From Candidatus Schekmanbacteria bacterium (GTDB taxonomy: Bacteria; CSSED10-310; JACPHN01), in contig JACPHN010000041.1 in assembly GCA_016188575.1 (NCBI GenBank), positions 47,343 through 111,342 of the forward strand: 64,000 nucleotides of DNA, given 5' to 3'. The position numbers were made by a program, and so were the translations under genes. Positions within the stretch are counted from its first letter, which is position 1; each line of letters opens with the position of its first letter. Below are positions 32,805 to 46,111 of this stretch, piece by piece. The notes below the pieces were generated by a model that saw nothing but the letters and a program-made list of their open reading frames with translations, was not told the origin of the DNA and made no database searches.

Positions 32805-34793
32805 CTAGGAGCCCGCGCCGTCTTCGCTCCGGAGCTGCTCGATGCGGCGCCGCGCGAGCTCGACGATGTCCCCATCGGGGACCGCGTCAAGCACCTCGTG
32901 GTAGCGTTCGAGCGCCGATTGGGGGTCACCGATCGCTTCGAGCTGCCGTCCCTGGTTGTACACCCGCTGCCCTAGCGACTTCAGACGTTGCTGGGCCAAC
33001 GCTACGGATGCTGGATCAGTGCAGCTCATGACGAATCGCTTGCCGACGGTAAGCTCCGAAAACGTCTTGACGATGATCGCGAGGCGATCATGCGCGAGCT
33101 TGGTGAGCTCGGCATCGGAAGCCCCATTGAGAATCGAAAAACAGATTTTCGGATCGCTGACGATCGTGAGCATGTGCGCCAGCCGCCGGCGCCCCTTCTC
33201 CGACCATTCGCTGCTGCTGCCCGGCGCGAGCAGCTTGAGATAGGTCTCCGCCGCGGTCTCGTCCTGACCACTCAGCCGCAAGTGCTCGCCCAGGCGGAAG
33301 GTCATCTCCGGCGCCGCTGGATCCTCCGGATACGACTTCACAAAGGACTCCAGGATGCGCGTGTCACCGCCTTGGTGACCCAGGGCGGCGCTGAAGCTCG
33401 GCCGTAGCCGGGTGAGCTCATCGGTCAGTCGAGCCCGCTCGCGGTCAAGCTCGGCCACGGTGCCTTTGACCTCGGCATGTGGAGCCAGCAGCTCCGAGGC
33501 GCGGGCGTATCCGTCAATCAAGCCGCGGTAGTCTCGCAGCAGCGGTGCCTTCTGCTCCTCCGCCTCCGTGCGCTCGCGAAGAATCGTCTTGTGTATGGGT
33601 GCCGCGGAGGGCGCGCTCGGGTTCGCGAGCAGCGCGCTTTCCTGCAGGAAGCGCCGCGCCTCGTCCGACCGTTGCACCTGCGCCAGCGCCTCGAGCTTCT
33701 CCTGGATCTCGGTTGATCGATCCGCTGGCGGCGCCGCGTGCTCGGGTCGCTTTGGCAGATCCTTGGCAAGGGTCGTGGTGCGGGCCTCCGCGGCACCGAT
33801 GCGTTCGGAGAATCCCGGGTGCGTGCGCCACCACGTCGCCCCCGGCCATTCGTACACGCGATCGCGCAGCCGTCGCATCATATCCGCGCCGCCCGCCGGA
33901 GAATAGCCAGCAGTGACCGCATACCGCCATCCGGCCGCATCCGCCTCGACCTCCATGTCGCGGCTGAATCCGCGCTGCAGCAGCTCCCGCAGGACCGCCC
34001 CGAATACCGCCGTTCCCTGGATAAGCGCGGCCTTGCCGCTATAGGTCGGTCCCGCGCTTTCCGCCATCATCGCTTCAGCGCTGCCCGGTCGCGCGTTGCC
34101 ATACTGACCCACCTCGGAGGTCATGTTCTTGGCCCCCAGGATCAATCCCGCCAGCACAACCTGGTGCAATACGTCCATCAGGTACGCGCGCCGTTGAAGC
34201 TTCGCGGAATGCTCGAGGCGAGCATGCGCAAGCTCGTGGCCGATGAGATGGGCGAGCTCGTCATCGGTGAGGTCGAGCTTGGTCATTCCCTCGGTGACAA
34301 ACACAAAACCGCCGGGCAGTGCGAAGGCGTTGGGTTCGTCCATCTTCACCACGCGAAACGAGTAGGGGATGGTTGTTTCGCCCGTTCCCGCCGCGACGCG
34401 GTACCCGATGCGGGCGACCCGGGATTCGAGCTCCAGGCTCTCGACCAAGCCAAGCTCTTTCTGAACTTGCAGGGCCACCTCGAGGCCCTGCTCGAAACCC
34501 GGGACCTTTTTCGCCGCGGGCTTCTCGGATTCGCCGTCTGACTGCTCGGAAGCCACGGTTTCCTGCTGGCTTTCCGGTATCGACCTCGTCCACGTGGGCG
34601 GTGTGCCTCCGGTTCGGGCCTCGGCGAAAGCTGTGGCGGCCACCACCAAGGCGGCGCACAGCGAGAGCCGAAGCGTGCCGGCGCCGCGTGCCCGCTCGCA
34701 AAGCGGGCGCCGCCCTCCCGAGCTGGCGGGCGATCCGCCGGGCCACGAGCTCCTGAGCTCACCTTGTTGCCCTGCCGTCTCACTTTTCTCCAT
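32805..34793 (-). CDS. M48-family metalloprotease with TPR-like C-terminus (BepA/LoiP-like)
   Basis: The 662-residue product starts at ATG 34793; the frame is open to 34877 without a better start. After an N-terminal export signal (LRLSLCAALVVAATAFAEA) and an acidic spacer, the M48 domain shows VVKMDEPNAFALPGGFVFVTEGM. The zinc site is HELAH at 186-190, followed by the third ligand Glu in DMEVEADAAGWRYAVTAGYSP. The C-terminal ~300 residues are helical, with TPR-like repeats near the end (ETYLKLLAPGSSSEWSEKGRRRL; QLEAIGDPQSALERYHEVLD). This layout matches periplasmic quality-control proteases such as BepA that monitor outer-membrane assembly. It is read leftward, convergent with apt. Confidence 0.9.
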   Translation of the reverse strand: MEKSETAGQQGELRSSWPGGSPASSGGRRPLCERARGAGTLRLSLCAALVVAATAFAEARTGGTPPTWTRSIPESQQETVASEQSDGESEKPAAKKVPGFEQGLEVALQVQKELGLVESLELESRVARIGYRVAAGTGETTIPYSFRVVKMDEPNAFALPGGFVFVTEGMTKLDLTDDELAHLIGHELAHARLEHSAKLQRRAYLMDVLHQVVLAGLILGAKNMTSEVGQYGNARPGSAEAMMAESAGPTYSGKAALIQGTAVFGAVLRELLQRGFSRDMEVEADAAGWRYAVTAGYSPAGGADMMRRLRDRVYEWPGATWWRTHPGFSERIGAAEARTTTLAKDLPKRPEHAAPPADRSTEIQEKLEALAQVQRSDEARRFLQESALLANPSAPSAAPIHKTILRERTEAEEQKAPLLRDYRGLIDGYARASELLAPHAEVKGTVAELDRERARLTDELTRLRPSFSAALGHQGGDTRILESFVKSYPEDPAAPEMTFRLGEHLRLSGQDETAAETYLKLLAPGSSSEWSEKGRRRLAHMLTIVSDPKICFSILNGASDAELTKLAHDRLAIIVKTFSELTVGKRFVMSCTDPASVALAQQRLKSLGQRVYNQGRQLEAIGDPQSALERYHEVLDAVPDGDIVELARRRIEQLRSEDGAGS

Positions 34794-35328
34794 GAGCCTC
34801 GTCCTCTGTGTGCTCACCCAAGCGCTTACCGTTCCAGACGCGCGGCGCCTGTCGGCCGCCGGCCGAGCGCTGACCAAACCTACCTATCGGCATAATCGAG
34901 CGGTCCCGGGCTTTCCCGTTGCGGACCTGCGGTGCTGAACCGCGGGGGAGCTTGCCGCGATCGCCCGGTGCCGAATCTCGACGTAACAAATCGCCATCGA
35001 TGAATTAACCGCTGACACGGACTTGCGTTGCGTGCTCGGCTGGCCCGGCAACGGGCTCCCACGTAGCGCCTCCGGGGCTCCTCGCGCATGCACACGGGCG
35101 CGTCGCGTTCAGCCGCGGGACCAGCCAGCTCGCGGGCACAGTCGCGACCGCGGCAGACGCCGCGCAAACAGAGCTCGCATCGATCCACTCATGATAGCCC
35201 CGCGATCCCGCAAGGCTCAAGAGTGGGGCACGAAGACCACAACAGCGCGGCGGCGCGGCCCCGCTCGCCGCCGCGCTGTCCGGCGCCGACTGCAGGGAAG
35301 GCGCGGCGGCCACGATGACCGGTGGGAC
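34794..35328. other. Intergenic region between divergent genes, no gene supported
   Basis: About 530 nt separate the leftward M48 gene and the promoter of the rightward gene at 35418. Short frames exist on both strands, but their composition looks like noise. A G/C-palindromic patch lies around 35258-35285 (GCGGCGGCGCGGCC...GCCGCCGCGC). No tRNA or riboswitch was recognised. Confidence 0.5.
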
Positions 35329-35358
35329 TTGACATGGCGAGTAAATTGCAGCTACACA
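35329..35358 (+). promoter_or_regulatory. Candidate promoter of the gene at 35418
   Basis: A perfect TTGACA at 35329-35334 is followed after 17-18 nt by CTACAC/TACACA (35352-35358). This lies ~60 nt before the ATG at 35418, leaving room for an untranslated leader. The -10 is weak. Confidence 0.4.
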
Positions 35359-35417
35359 CTTTCATCTTGATCCTGAGGTTTGTGACCCCCAGAGGAATTG
35401 CAGGGAGACAGGTTCTA

Positions 35418-36632
<1,215 letters not shown>

Positions 36633-36640
36633 TCCCGGAA

Positions 36641-36702
36641 CGGCTCCGCGACGGCGGAGCCGGTAAGGCAGGGAGCGGCGGCACCACGCGGCAGCCGCTC
36701 CC
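36641..36702 (+). terminator. Two strong hairpins after the 35418 gene
   Basis: CGGCTCCGC (36641-36649) and GCGGAGCCG (36654-36662) form a perfect 9-bp stem with a GACG loop. GGGAGCGGC (36671-36679) and GCCGCTCCC (36694-36702) form a second 9-bp stem. Neither is followed by a T run, so they may end transcription weakly, pause polymerase or stabilise the message. Confidence 0.45.
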
Positions 36703-36782
36703 CATCGGTCGTAGACGAGGCTGAGAGCCCAGGTTGCGGCCTATTGGCGGCGGGCACAGGCGCAAGGAGCGGCGAAAGCAAG

Positions 36783-37943
36783 GTGCGTGAGCTTGTGCGC
36801 AGAAGCGCGGCGGCCCTTTTGGCGATCCTCTTGGGACTCTCGATCGCGCTGCTTGCGGGTGAAGCGGGGCTTCGCCTCCTACGCTTCCGCCCGGTCTCCA
36901 TTCTGCGCCCGGATATCCGCAAGACCTACCGGCTGGAACCTGGCGCGCAGTTCCATTACCGCGGCTATTTGCCTGGGAATTTCGAGGATTTCGACAACCT
37001 CGTGACGCTCAATCGCCACGGGTTCCACGACCGCGATTACTCGCCGCAGCGGCCGGTGGCGGGCGCTTTCCGCCTCGTCGTTCTCGGGGATTCGTATGTC
37101 GCAGCCTTCGAGGTGCCGATCGAAGACACCTTTCACAAGCGTTTGGAAGCTCGGCTGGGCGCCGAGGATCCGTTTGCTCGACCGCTTTATGAGGTCATCG
37201 CTCTGGGCCTGCCGCGCAAGGCACAGGCTGACCAGTTGCAGTGGCTGCGCCAGTTTGGCCCAGCCTACCAGCCTGACGCGGTCTTGCTCCTCTTCTTTTC
37301 CGGAAACGACATCCTCGAAAACTCCCCCGCGCTGTTCGGACAGGCCATGGATTTCGCCACGCGCTACATGGCCACCGTGGTTCCGGCGAAGATCGCCTTC
37401 TTTGACTACCTGGACCTGGTGCCAGGCTCGCGTCTCGGCGGCTTTCTCGCCGAAACCGCGACCACGCTCTACGCCAGGAATCTCGACCGCTTCTCGAACC
37501 AGGTATCCCGAGCGGATCTGCTGAGCCCGGAGCTCGGTCTCTATGCCGACCCACTGGCGCCCGGGTGGCGCGAGGCGTGGGAGCGGACCGCATCCTTGCT
37601 CGCCGAGATCGCGGCCACCTGCGAGCGCCTTGGCGCGACATTTCTCGTCGCCGGGCTCTCCGGGCCACAGGCGATCGGCGATGCCAGCAGCGAGCGGACG
37701 TGGTCGTCAGCAGCCACCGGCGCTCTCGACCTCGGGCGCGGCGACCGGTGGATCGCAGCCTGGACCAAGGGCGCCAACGTGCCGTTTCTCCACCTCACGC
37801 CGACGCTGTCGGCCGCCGGCCCGCGGCGCGTGTTCTGGCGGCATGATGCCCACCTCACCGCCCATGGTCACGCCATCGTTGCCGCCCAAGCGTACGACTT
37901 CGCGGTCAAGACTCTCGCCGGCGCCGCCCGCGCACGCCCTTGA
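36783..37943 (+). CDS. SGNH/GDSL-family hydrolase, membrane-anchored
   Basis: The product has ~386 residues from GTG 36783 (AAGGAG at 36764-36769, slightly long spacing; a TTG at 36744 is the alternative). The N-terminal helix (AALLAILLGLSIALLAGEAGLRLL) is a signal anchor, typical of this subgroup along with the following LEPGAQFHYRG and LNRHGFHDRDY. Block I is VVLGDSYVAAFEV (nucleophile Ser), block III is LLLFFSGNDILENSP, and block V is WRHDAHLTAHGHAIVA with the Asp-His pair. Such proteins deacylate or deacetylate extracellular sugars, but the substrate is unknown here. secA follows after 34 nt. Confidence 0.85.
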   Translation: MRELVRRSAAALLAILLGLSIALLAGEAGLRLLRFRPVSILRPDIRKTYRLEPGAQFHYRGYLPGNFEDFDNLVTLNRHGFHDRDYSPQRPVAGAFRLVVLGDSYVAAFEVPIEDTFHKRLEARLGAEDPFARPLYEVIALGLPRKAQADQLQWLRQFGPAYQPDAVLLLFFSGNDILENSPALFGQAMDFATRYMATVVPAKIAFFDYLDLVPGSRLGGFLAETATTLYARNLDRFSNQVSRADLLSPELGLYADPLAPGWREAWERTASLLAEIAATCERLGATFLVAGLSGPQAIGDASSERTWSSAATGALDLGRGDRWIAAWTKGANVPFLHLTPTLSAAGPRRVFWRHDAHLTAHGHAIVAAQAYDFAVKTLAGAARARP

Positions 37944-37968
37944 CAGCGCCCTTACCCGCCGTAAGAAT
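37940..37968 (+). promoter_or_regulatory. Candidate promoter directly before secA
   Basis: TTGACA (37940-37945) overlaps the hydrolase stop and is followed after 16-17 nt by TAAGAAT (37962-37968). The predicted start of transcription would be only a few bases before the secA ATG at 37978, where no Shine-Dalgarno sequence is visible, so a near-leaderless message is possible. Confidence 0.3.
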
Positions 37969-37977
37969 TGAAATGCC

Positions 37978-40674
<2,697 letters not shown>

Positions 40675-40737
40675 GTCCGTCGGCCGTACGTCAAGGGCGC
40701 TAGCGATCCGCTTTTTCAGGAATCGGGGGCGGCGGCC

Positions 40738-42000
40738 ATGACGGCGGCACCCGAGGAACCGATCGAGAACCTCGCTGTCCGCTTCGATCGGTCTATTCCC
40801 GGCGACGTCGTCATGTGGTTCAAGGAGGAGGCGCCGTACGCGATCGTCGTCGCTTCGACTCACGAAAAACCGGCCTGGCTACCGCGGCAGCTCACGTTCG
40901 GCGAGCATAAGCGTCACCTGGGTGCGTGTATCCTCTACGACGGACGCGAGCTCGAGGTCGTGCGCGCGCAAATCGATCGCCGCGGTCACCGCTTTCGCTA
41001 CTTCCTCGCGCCCTGGCCGAAGGCCGAGCTGCCACGCCGTGTGGTGCCGTATGACTACGAGACCGTCCAGATCGAGCGCCGCGAGGTAATCACCGAGGCC
41101 CTGCTCCCGGCTCGCCAAGGTGCCGGCCGACTGCTCGTCCCCCTCTGGCCGCTGCTCGGGCTTTTGCCATTTCGCCTCAAGTGCCGTATCGCCGAGGTCA
41201 TTGTCTTCGATGTCGCCGCGGCCACGGTAGTCAGCGCGGCAATCACCTGCTTTTTCTCAATGTCTGCCACCGTCATGCTCGCCATGAGCCCCGAACGTGT
41301 TGGACACCATTTTCCCCTTCTCGCGCCCTGGCTCGAAAGCTCCGCCATCTACACCGCGCTGCTGACCGTCTCCCTGGTGACGGCGCTTGACATGGGCATC
41401 TCCTTTCTCTCCTGGTTCAGCGACATGCACGGCCGAGGTCTGGTCGTGCTGGAGCTGATTTCGCTCGCCCTACAGCACCGCAGAGGTCGCCGAGTGGGTC
41501 TATACACGGTCAGCGAAACTCCGGAGGCAGCCGCGGCCACGGAAGATGCGCGGATCCTTCAGGCCTTTCGCGGAGGCGATGGCATGGAGAATGGGTATGA
41601 GATGCTTCTCTTTGCCATCCCGGCGGTCTATGGTATGCTCCCGGCACCCGTACAGATGGCCATCCAGGAGTGCCACGACTACGACGCCGCCGAGCAGTCC
41701 AGGCGGTCCGCCTTGATCGAAGTCGCGGCGGGCAGCATGTACGCACTTGTTGTCGTTACTGCCTTGATGTTCTCAGGCGCACTCGCCGGGTCTCCGATCT
41801 CCTCGGCACTGTTCCTTTTCTTGCTGGTCGAGGGTCTCGTCCGCTTGCTGCTGATCCTGCATCACGAAGGGCCGGTGGGCACGCTATTGGCGTCGGTGCT
41901 TCCGCTGCCAGCCCGGTTGCGCTGCGGATTCCCTGAGGTCAAGCCCGGCCAGGAGGCCGCCAGCGCGGTTCAGGAGGCTTCGGATCGCGCCGCCCCGTAG
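40738..42000 (+). CDS. Multi-pass membrane protein of unknown function
   Basis: The protein has 420 residues. The first ~130 are soluble with beta character (GDVVMWFKEEAPYAIVVAST; CILYDGRELEVVRAQIDRRG). Five to seven hydrophobic helices follow (from about residue 140: LLVPLWPLLGLLPF, VVSAAITCFFSMSATVMLAM, AIYTALLTVSLVTALDMGIS, MYALVVVTALMFSGALAG, SALFLFLLVEGLVRLLLIL). I do not recognise the family. It starts 63 nt after secA and its last 31 nt overlap the convergent transglycosylase gene. Confidence 0.65.
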   Translation: MTAAPEEPIENLAVRFDRSIPGDVVMWFKEEAPYAIVVASTHEKPAWLPRQLTFGEHKRHLGACILYDGRELEVVRAQIDRRGHRFRYFLAPWPKAELPRRVVPYDYETVQIERREVITEALLPARQGAGRLLVPLWPLLGLLPFRLKCRIAEVIVFDVAAATVVSAAITCFFSMSATVMLAMSPERVGHHFPLLAPWLESSAIYTALLTVSLVTALDMGISFLSWFSDMHGRGLVVLELISLALQHRRGRRVGLYTVSETPEAAAATEDARILQAFRGGDGMENGYEMLLFAIPAVYGMLPAPVQMAIQECHDYDAAEQSRRSALIEVAAGSMYALVVVTALMFSGALAGSPISSALFLFLLVEGLVRLLLILHHEGPVGTLLASVLPLPARLRCGFPEVKPGQEAASAVQEASDRAAP

Positions 42001-44405
42001 AGCAGCCGATACATCGCCTGGTTCCGACGCACAGAACGGATGAAGTGGCGGGTTTCATCAAACGGGACGAGCTCGGCGAAGAGGTCGCCGTCGACGGCTC
42101 CCCACGTTTCCCACCAGCGGCGCGTGTGGCCGGGACCGGCATTGTACGCCGCGAGCGCACGGGCCCAGTCGCCGTCGAAGCGCTCGCGCAGCGACGCGAG
42201 GTACCAACTACCGAACCGGATGTTCATCGCGTCTTCCCGAAGCAAGCGCGGCTTGAAATGCGTGATTCCCATCTTGCGCGCCACCCACGAACCGGTCGCC
42301 GGCATGAGCTGCATGAGCCCGGTAGCCCCCACAGCGCTGACGGAGGCGGATTGGAATCCGCTCTCCTGCAGGATGACGCCGTACACCTCGCTCGGATGCA
42401 GAGAGCGCGTTGGCGCAAGCTGCTCGACCAGACGCTGGACGTGCTCGCTTGGCGCTGGAAAAAGCGCGGTCCACAGCGTGCGGTCGGCAAGGACCTCCGC
42501 ATCGCCCGCGTTCAGGCCGTTGCGCAGAATGATGGATTCGACCAGACGACCGAGCTGTCGCCGGGCGCCGTGAGCGTCATTTCCTGCGAGTAACAAGTCG
42601 GCAATCCACCGTTCGAACCACGGATGGCTTGCGAGCTCTGGTCGCGTGCGCCGCAGCAGCTCGAGCTCGGCGATCGCCATGCCTGTCTCCGTGGCGGCGC
42701 CGAGCGCCGCAATACGCCCCAGGGACGTCCGTTCCGGCGCCGACAGCGGCGGAGACGCGGATGGTGTCGGCGATGGTGATGGCGAGGGCTGCGCCGCAAG
42801 GCTTGTCGCCTGGCGCAGGACATCGCCGAGCGGATGCGTGCCGGCGGTTCGCGCCAGGAGAGCGCGACGCTCCGACGCCAGCACCGCGAAGTAAGCAGAG
42901 CTGGGCGGCACAAGCAAGCGCCCATAGGCCGCTGCCGCCTCGTCGGGGCGAAGAAGACCCTCCAGAGCTCGGCCGCGAAGGTAGCCGTGCAGCAGGAGCT
43001 CGGCGCCATTCTGGCAGTCGCCCACGGTGCCGTCGAGGATCGCCAAAGCTCGCTGAGGGTTACCCAGCGCTAGCAAGGCCGCAGCCGCGCGGTGTCGGTA
43101 GCGGTTGGCTTCGACGTGCATCAGCGCGCGGTCAAGCCGCAGGCGCGGAGGTAGTCCTACGGCGTCAGCGAGCTCCGCCAGGAGGACAGCGGGCAACACC
43201 GCATGCTCGAGGTCGCTGGCGATCGCGCCCGCATCCTTGCGCCGGTCCGACACCGCGAGATCGAGCTCGACCAACCGCAACGAAATCCACGGGTCTACGG
43301 GAAACGTCTGCCCTACGTGCCGCGAGATCAGCTCATGGGCGGCGTCCCAGCGGCGCTCGGCGACCGCAAGCGCGGCGCTCGCCAGCGCCAGCTCGGGTTC
43401 GCGCAACGCGCCCTCCAGCTCGGCCTCCCGCCCCGAAAGGCGCTTGCCCATGAGCGCCTGCAAGCCGTTCAAGAGCTTTCGGGCCTGACCGGTGCTCCGC
43501 TTCCGCAGGGCGTCCTCGACTTTATCGAGCTGACATCGCCCATACAGGTCGATATCCTGTGCGGCGGTCACCTTTCCGCAGGCCTCCGCCGCGAGGCGAG
43601 CAGCGGCCTTTTCGAAGCCGCGAGCGCGCAACCAGCTCGCGTCCAGCACATTCCGCAGCGCGTCCGCTCGACGCACCTCCGGGCCAAGGTCGGCGCGAAG
43701 ACGGGACCGAAGCTGCGCATAGCGATTCGCGGCCGCCGTTCCGTGCCTGCCGCGCCATCCGGCGCGCAGCGCTCGTTCGAGGAGCGCAACGGCATCGGCG
43801 ACGCGCCCGGCATCGGAGAGAAATCGCGACTTGGCCAGGACGGCCGGGCGAAACAGATCCACTGCCTCTAGCGCGCTACGCGTCGCGGACGCTACAAGCG
43901 GGTCCAGGATCCCGTAGCTCTCGATCTCGGCGAGCAGACTCGCCGGATCCACACGAGAAGCCGTGCGGATCGCCGCCATGAAGACTTCGACAGCCGCCAT
44001 CAAGTGCGCCGCCGGAGCCTGTTGGCGGTCAATTTGTGCGAGCTCCGCAAGCGCCGAGCGGACCCCATCCGCATCCGCCTGCAGCCGGATTAACCGCAGT
44101 CTGGCGTAGGGTGCGAGCGCGCTGGCTTCCGGAGCCCGCAGGACCGCTCGCCACTCCGCGTCGCTCTGGCGGGGCCGCGACCCCGCAGCGCGATACGTAC
44201 GCACCGCCGCCGTGAGCGCGGATGGAACTGCGAGCGGCCCATAGACCGGCTCGGGAGTTGTCGGCGCGGGAGGTCTGGAGCTGTCAGGAGTGGACGACTG
44301 GCCTGGAGCCAATCCCGTCACGACGAGAATCTCCTGGGCGGCGACCCAGGTAGCCAGCAGCAGGAAGAGGCAGTACACCGCCCCGAACGCCCGCTTGGCG
44401 GTCAT
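41970..44405 (-). CDS. Soluble lytic murein transglycosylase (Slt70-like), exported
   Basis: The 811-residue protein starts with a signal peptide (MTAKRAFGAVYCLFLLLATWVAAQ). A long helical superhelix (~60-640) with TPR-like turns follows. The C-terminal SLT domain has the catalytic Glu in YGVILQESGFQSASVSAVGA and the hallmarks TGLMQLMPATGSWVARKMGI, MNIRFGSWYLASLRERFDGD and LAAYNAGPGHTRRWWE. Such enzymes cut peptidoglycan between MurNAc and GlcNAc to leave 1,6-anhydro ends, in recycling or for envelope machines. It is the last gene of the leftward operon cheD - HDOD - DUF4911 - slt, 18 nt after DUF4911. Confidence 0.93.
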   Translation of the reverse strand: MTAKRAFGAVYCLFLLLATWVAAQEILVVTGLAPGQSSTPDSSRPPAPTTPEPVYGPLAVPSALTAAVRTYRAAGSRPRQSDAEWRAVLRAPEASALAPYARLRLIRLQADADGVRSALAELAQIDRQQAPAAHLMAAVEVFMAAIRTASRVDPASLLAEIESYGILDPLVASATRSALEAVDLFRPAVLAKSRFLSDAGRVADAVALLERALRAGWRGRHGTAAANRYAQLRSRLRADLGPEVRRADALRNVLDASWLRARGFEKAAARLAAEACGKVTAAQDIDLYGRCQLDKVEDALRKRSTGQARKLLNGLQALMGKRLSGREAELEGALREPELALASAALAVAERRWDAAHELISRHVGQTFPVDPWISLRLVELDLAVSDRRKDAGAIASDLEHAVLPAVLLAELADAVGLPPRLRLDRALMHVEANRYRHRAAAALLALGNPQRALAILDGTVGDCQNGAELLLHGYLRGRALEGLLRPDEAAAAYGRLLVPPSSAYFAVLASERRALLARTAGTHPLGDVLRQATSLAAQPSPSPSPTPSASPPLSAPERTSLGRIAALGAATETGMAIAELELLRRTRPELASHPWFERWIADLLLAGNDAHGARRQLGRLVESIILRNGLNAGDAEVLADRTLWTALFPAPSEHVQRLVEQLAPTRSLHPSEVYGVILQESGFQSASVSAVGATGLMQLMPATGSWVARKMGITHFKPRLLREDAMNIRFGSWYLASLRERFDGDWARALAAYNAGPGHTRRWWETWGAVDGDLFAELVPFDETRHFIRSVRRNQAMYRLLYGAARSEAS

Positions 44406-44423
44406 CGCTCGTCCCCATCGGCT

Positions 44424-44750
44424 CTAAGGGCGCACTGAGAGTCGCCCCCACCAACACGGAATGCCCATGGCAGCATCGACAACGTGAAAATCGACCTCCT
44501 CGGCCAGAGATTCCGACAGGCAAACGAAAATCCCGAGCTGCTCTCGCGGAACCGTCGCCTCCAGGAGCGTTCCGCGCGGCAGGCAGGTGCGAATGGATGC
44601 GACTCCGCCGTACGCCTGAATCGTCGTCGAAAAGTAGGAAATATCATGCCGTGGAACATACAGATAGAGTACGAGCGTCTCGCCCCACCAGCACCCTGCG
44701 CGCAGCACCGTTTCCAGCAAAGGGGCACCTTCTAGCATCTTATCGCCCAT
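44424..44750 (-). CDS. DUF4911 family small protein
   Basis: The product has 108 residues from ATG 44750 (a TTG at 44765 is also in frame). The core ETLVLYLYVPRHDISYFSTT, IQAYGGVASIRTCLPRGTLL and VPREQLGIFVCLSESLAEEV fits DUF4911, a small family found mostly in deltaproteobacterial-type genomes, where it senses nothing known. It sits 39 nt after the HDOD gene and 18 nt before the transglycosylase gene, so is co-transcribed with them. Confidence 0.75.
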   Translation of the reverse strand: MGDKMLEGAPLLETVLRAGCWWGETLVLYLYVPRHDISYFSTTIQAYGGVASIRTCLPRGTLLEATVPREQLGIFVCLSESLAEEVDFHVVDAAMGIPCWWGRLSVRP

Positions 44751-44789
44751 ACTCGATTGCCTCAACGCGGCTCAACACCCGCAAACCCG

Positions 44790-45641
44790 TCACCCTCCCT
44801 TGAGCATGGCGAACAGCTCCTCGGCAGTGTCCACGGTCCTGCTGGCGACGGTGTCGAGCACGTCATGAGTCACGCCGAGACGCGCTGAGGCAGCCGGCGA
44901 TGGCAGATGGGCGAGGCCTTCCCAGGCGACTCCGAAACCGAGCATGAAACAGAGGACATCAGCGAGGTGGATGACGTCGGTCAGTGGCGAAGCCTGGCCT
45001 GAGGAATCCGGGTCGTGGTGCCAGCGCACCGCCATTACCACGTGTGCGGGGAGTGACCACTGCCGCAGCAGATACGCCCCGACCTCACCATGGCCGACGC
45101 CGATAACGGCCTCTTCGGCCTGCTCGAGTGTTGCCCCTGCGGCAACGCGTGCCTGCACACCCGGGAGCTCTGCCGCCAGGAAATCGGCGAGAACCATCTT
45201 CCCGATATCATGCAAAAGCGCGGTGGTAAAGGTCTCGGCCACGTCGCGCAGGCCGAGCTCCCTGGCGAGCTCTTCGGCGGCTATCGACACCGCGATGCTG
45301 TGATGCAGTAGCTCGCCCGGCTGGAGCTCGTATCCGGGCACGGTGCGCGCCAGCACATCGCGCAGCGAGGCCGCCACCACGACCTCTGACAGCTTCCTCC
45401 AGCCAAGTAGCGTCACCGCATGGCGAATGGAGCTGACCTTACCAGGTAGCCCGAGATACGCCGAGTTCGCGACACGCAGCACCATCGCCACCAGGTGTGG
45501 ATCGAACCGCAGGACCTGTTCCGCGTCCGTGGCCCGGGCATTCGGGTCGTCGCGCAGCGCCAGGATTCTGGTGGCCGACCCCGGTAGCGACGGCAGACTC
45601 GCTGCCTTCTCGACGGCATCTGCCGCCGTCAGACGAATCAC
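44790..45641 (-). CDS. HDOD domain signalling protein
   Basis: The 283-residue product is almost entirely an HDOD domain, a relative of HD phosphohydrolases that usually lacks full metal-binding activity. It reads LPSLPGSATRILALRDDPNA, AEQVLRFDPHLVAMVLRVANSAYLGLPG, IRHAVTLLGWRKLSEVVVAASLRDV and HDIGKMVLADF, and later HGEVGAYLLRQWSLP and WHHDPD. The start is GTG 45641, overlapping the cheD stop as GTGA. HDOD proteins act in nucleotide second-messenger, chemotaxis and stress circuits; coupling to cheD points to chemotaxis-like adaptation. Confidence 0.92.
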   Translation of the reverse strand: MIRLTAADAVEKAASLPSLPGSATRILALRDDPNARATDAEQVLRFDPHLVAMVLRVANSAYLGLPGKVSSIRHAVTLLGWRKLSEVVVAASLRDVLARTVPGYELQPGELLHHSIAVSIAAEELARELGLRDVAETFTTALLHDIGKMVLADFLAAELPGVQARVAAGATLEQAEEAVIGVGHGEVGAYLLRQWSLPAHVVMAVRWHHDPDSSGQASPLTDVIHLADVLCFMLGFGVAWEGLAHLPSPAASARLGVTHDVLDTVASRTVDTAEELFAMLKGG

Positions 45642-46111
45642 AGCAGCTCCTCCCTGCCGCCGATCCGCAGCGCCAGCCGGCCGCTGGACACCTCGAAATG
45701 GACGGTTCTGCTAACGCTTCCGCCGACGGATTCGGCGGTCAATCCCAGACTGTTCTTCTCGATAATTTTGATGAGAATTTCGTAGTTTCTGCGGCCAACA
45801 TCGAAGACCATATTCTCGCCCAGAGGGCTGCCGCATCCTGCTGCCTTCAGGATGAGTCGCTGCTTTTGCGCTCCCAATGCAAAGAGCCCATCGAGAAGCG
45901 ACATGAAGCCCGAATCCACGAACATGTGCGGGTTTTCGGCCGCGCGTTTCTCGTTCAGTCGGGACACCGGCAACATGGCATGAAGCAACCCGCCAATTTT
46001 CGCAATCGGATCGTGGGCGACCAGGCCCAGACAGCTCCCTAGCGCATGGGTAACCAGAACGTCCCCGGCGAGCCCAATTGCCAGGTCACCGACTCCTACT
46101 GTATGAATCAT
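45638..46111 (-). CDS. cheD: Chemoreceptor glutamine deamidase CheD
   Basis: The 157-residue product has the CheD layout. The N-terminal strand GDLAIGLAGDVLVTHALGSC supplies the catalytic Cys in LGSCLGLVAHDP, and the His is in KIGGLLHAMLPVS. Then come RLILKAAGCGSPLGENMVFD and a glycine-rich end. CheD converts receptor Gln side chains to Glu and can be bound by CheC. No receptor, CheA or CheR gene is in the window, so it works with proteins encoded elsewhere. It is the first gene of its operon and lies divergent to 46298. Confidence 0.93.
   Translation of the reverse strand: MIHTVGVGDLAIGLAGDVLVTHALGSCLGLVAHDPIAKIGGLLHAMLPVSRLNEKRAAENPHMFVDSGFMSLLDGLFALGAQKQRLILKAAGCGSPLGENMVFDVGRRNYEILIKIIEKNSLGLTAESVGGSVSRTVHFEVSSGRLALRIGGREELL

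Noticed and set aside
34794-35417. Short frames in the gap before 35418 as genes
   Set aside because: They are Arg/Ala/Pro-rich in all frames with no ribosome sites or motifs; the gap is treated as intergenic.
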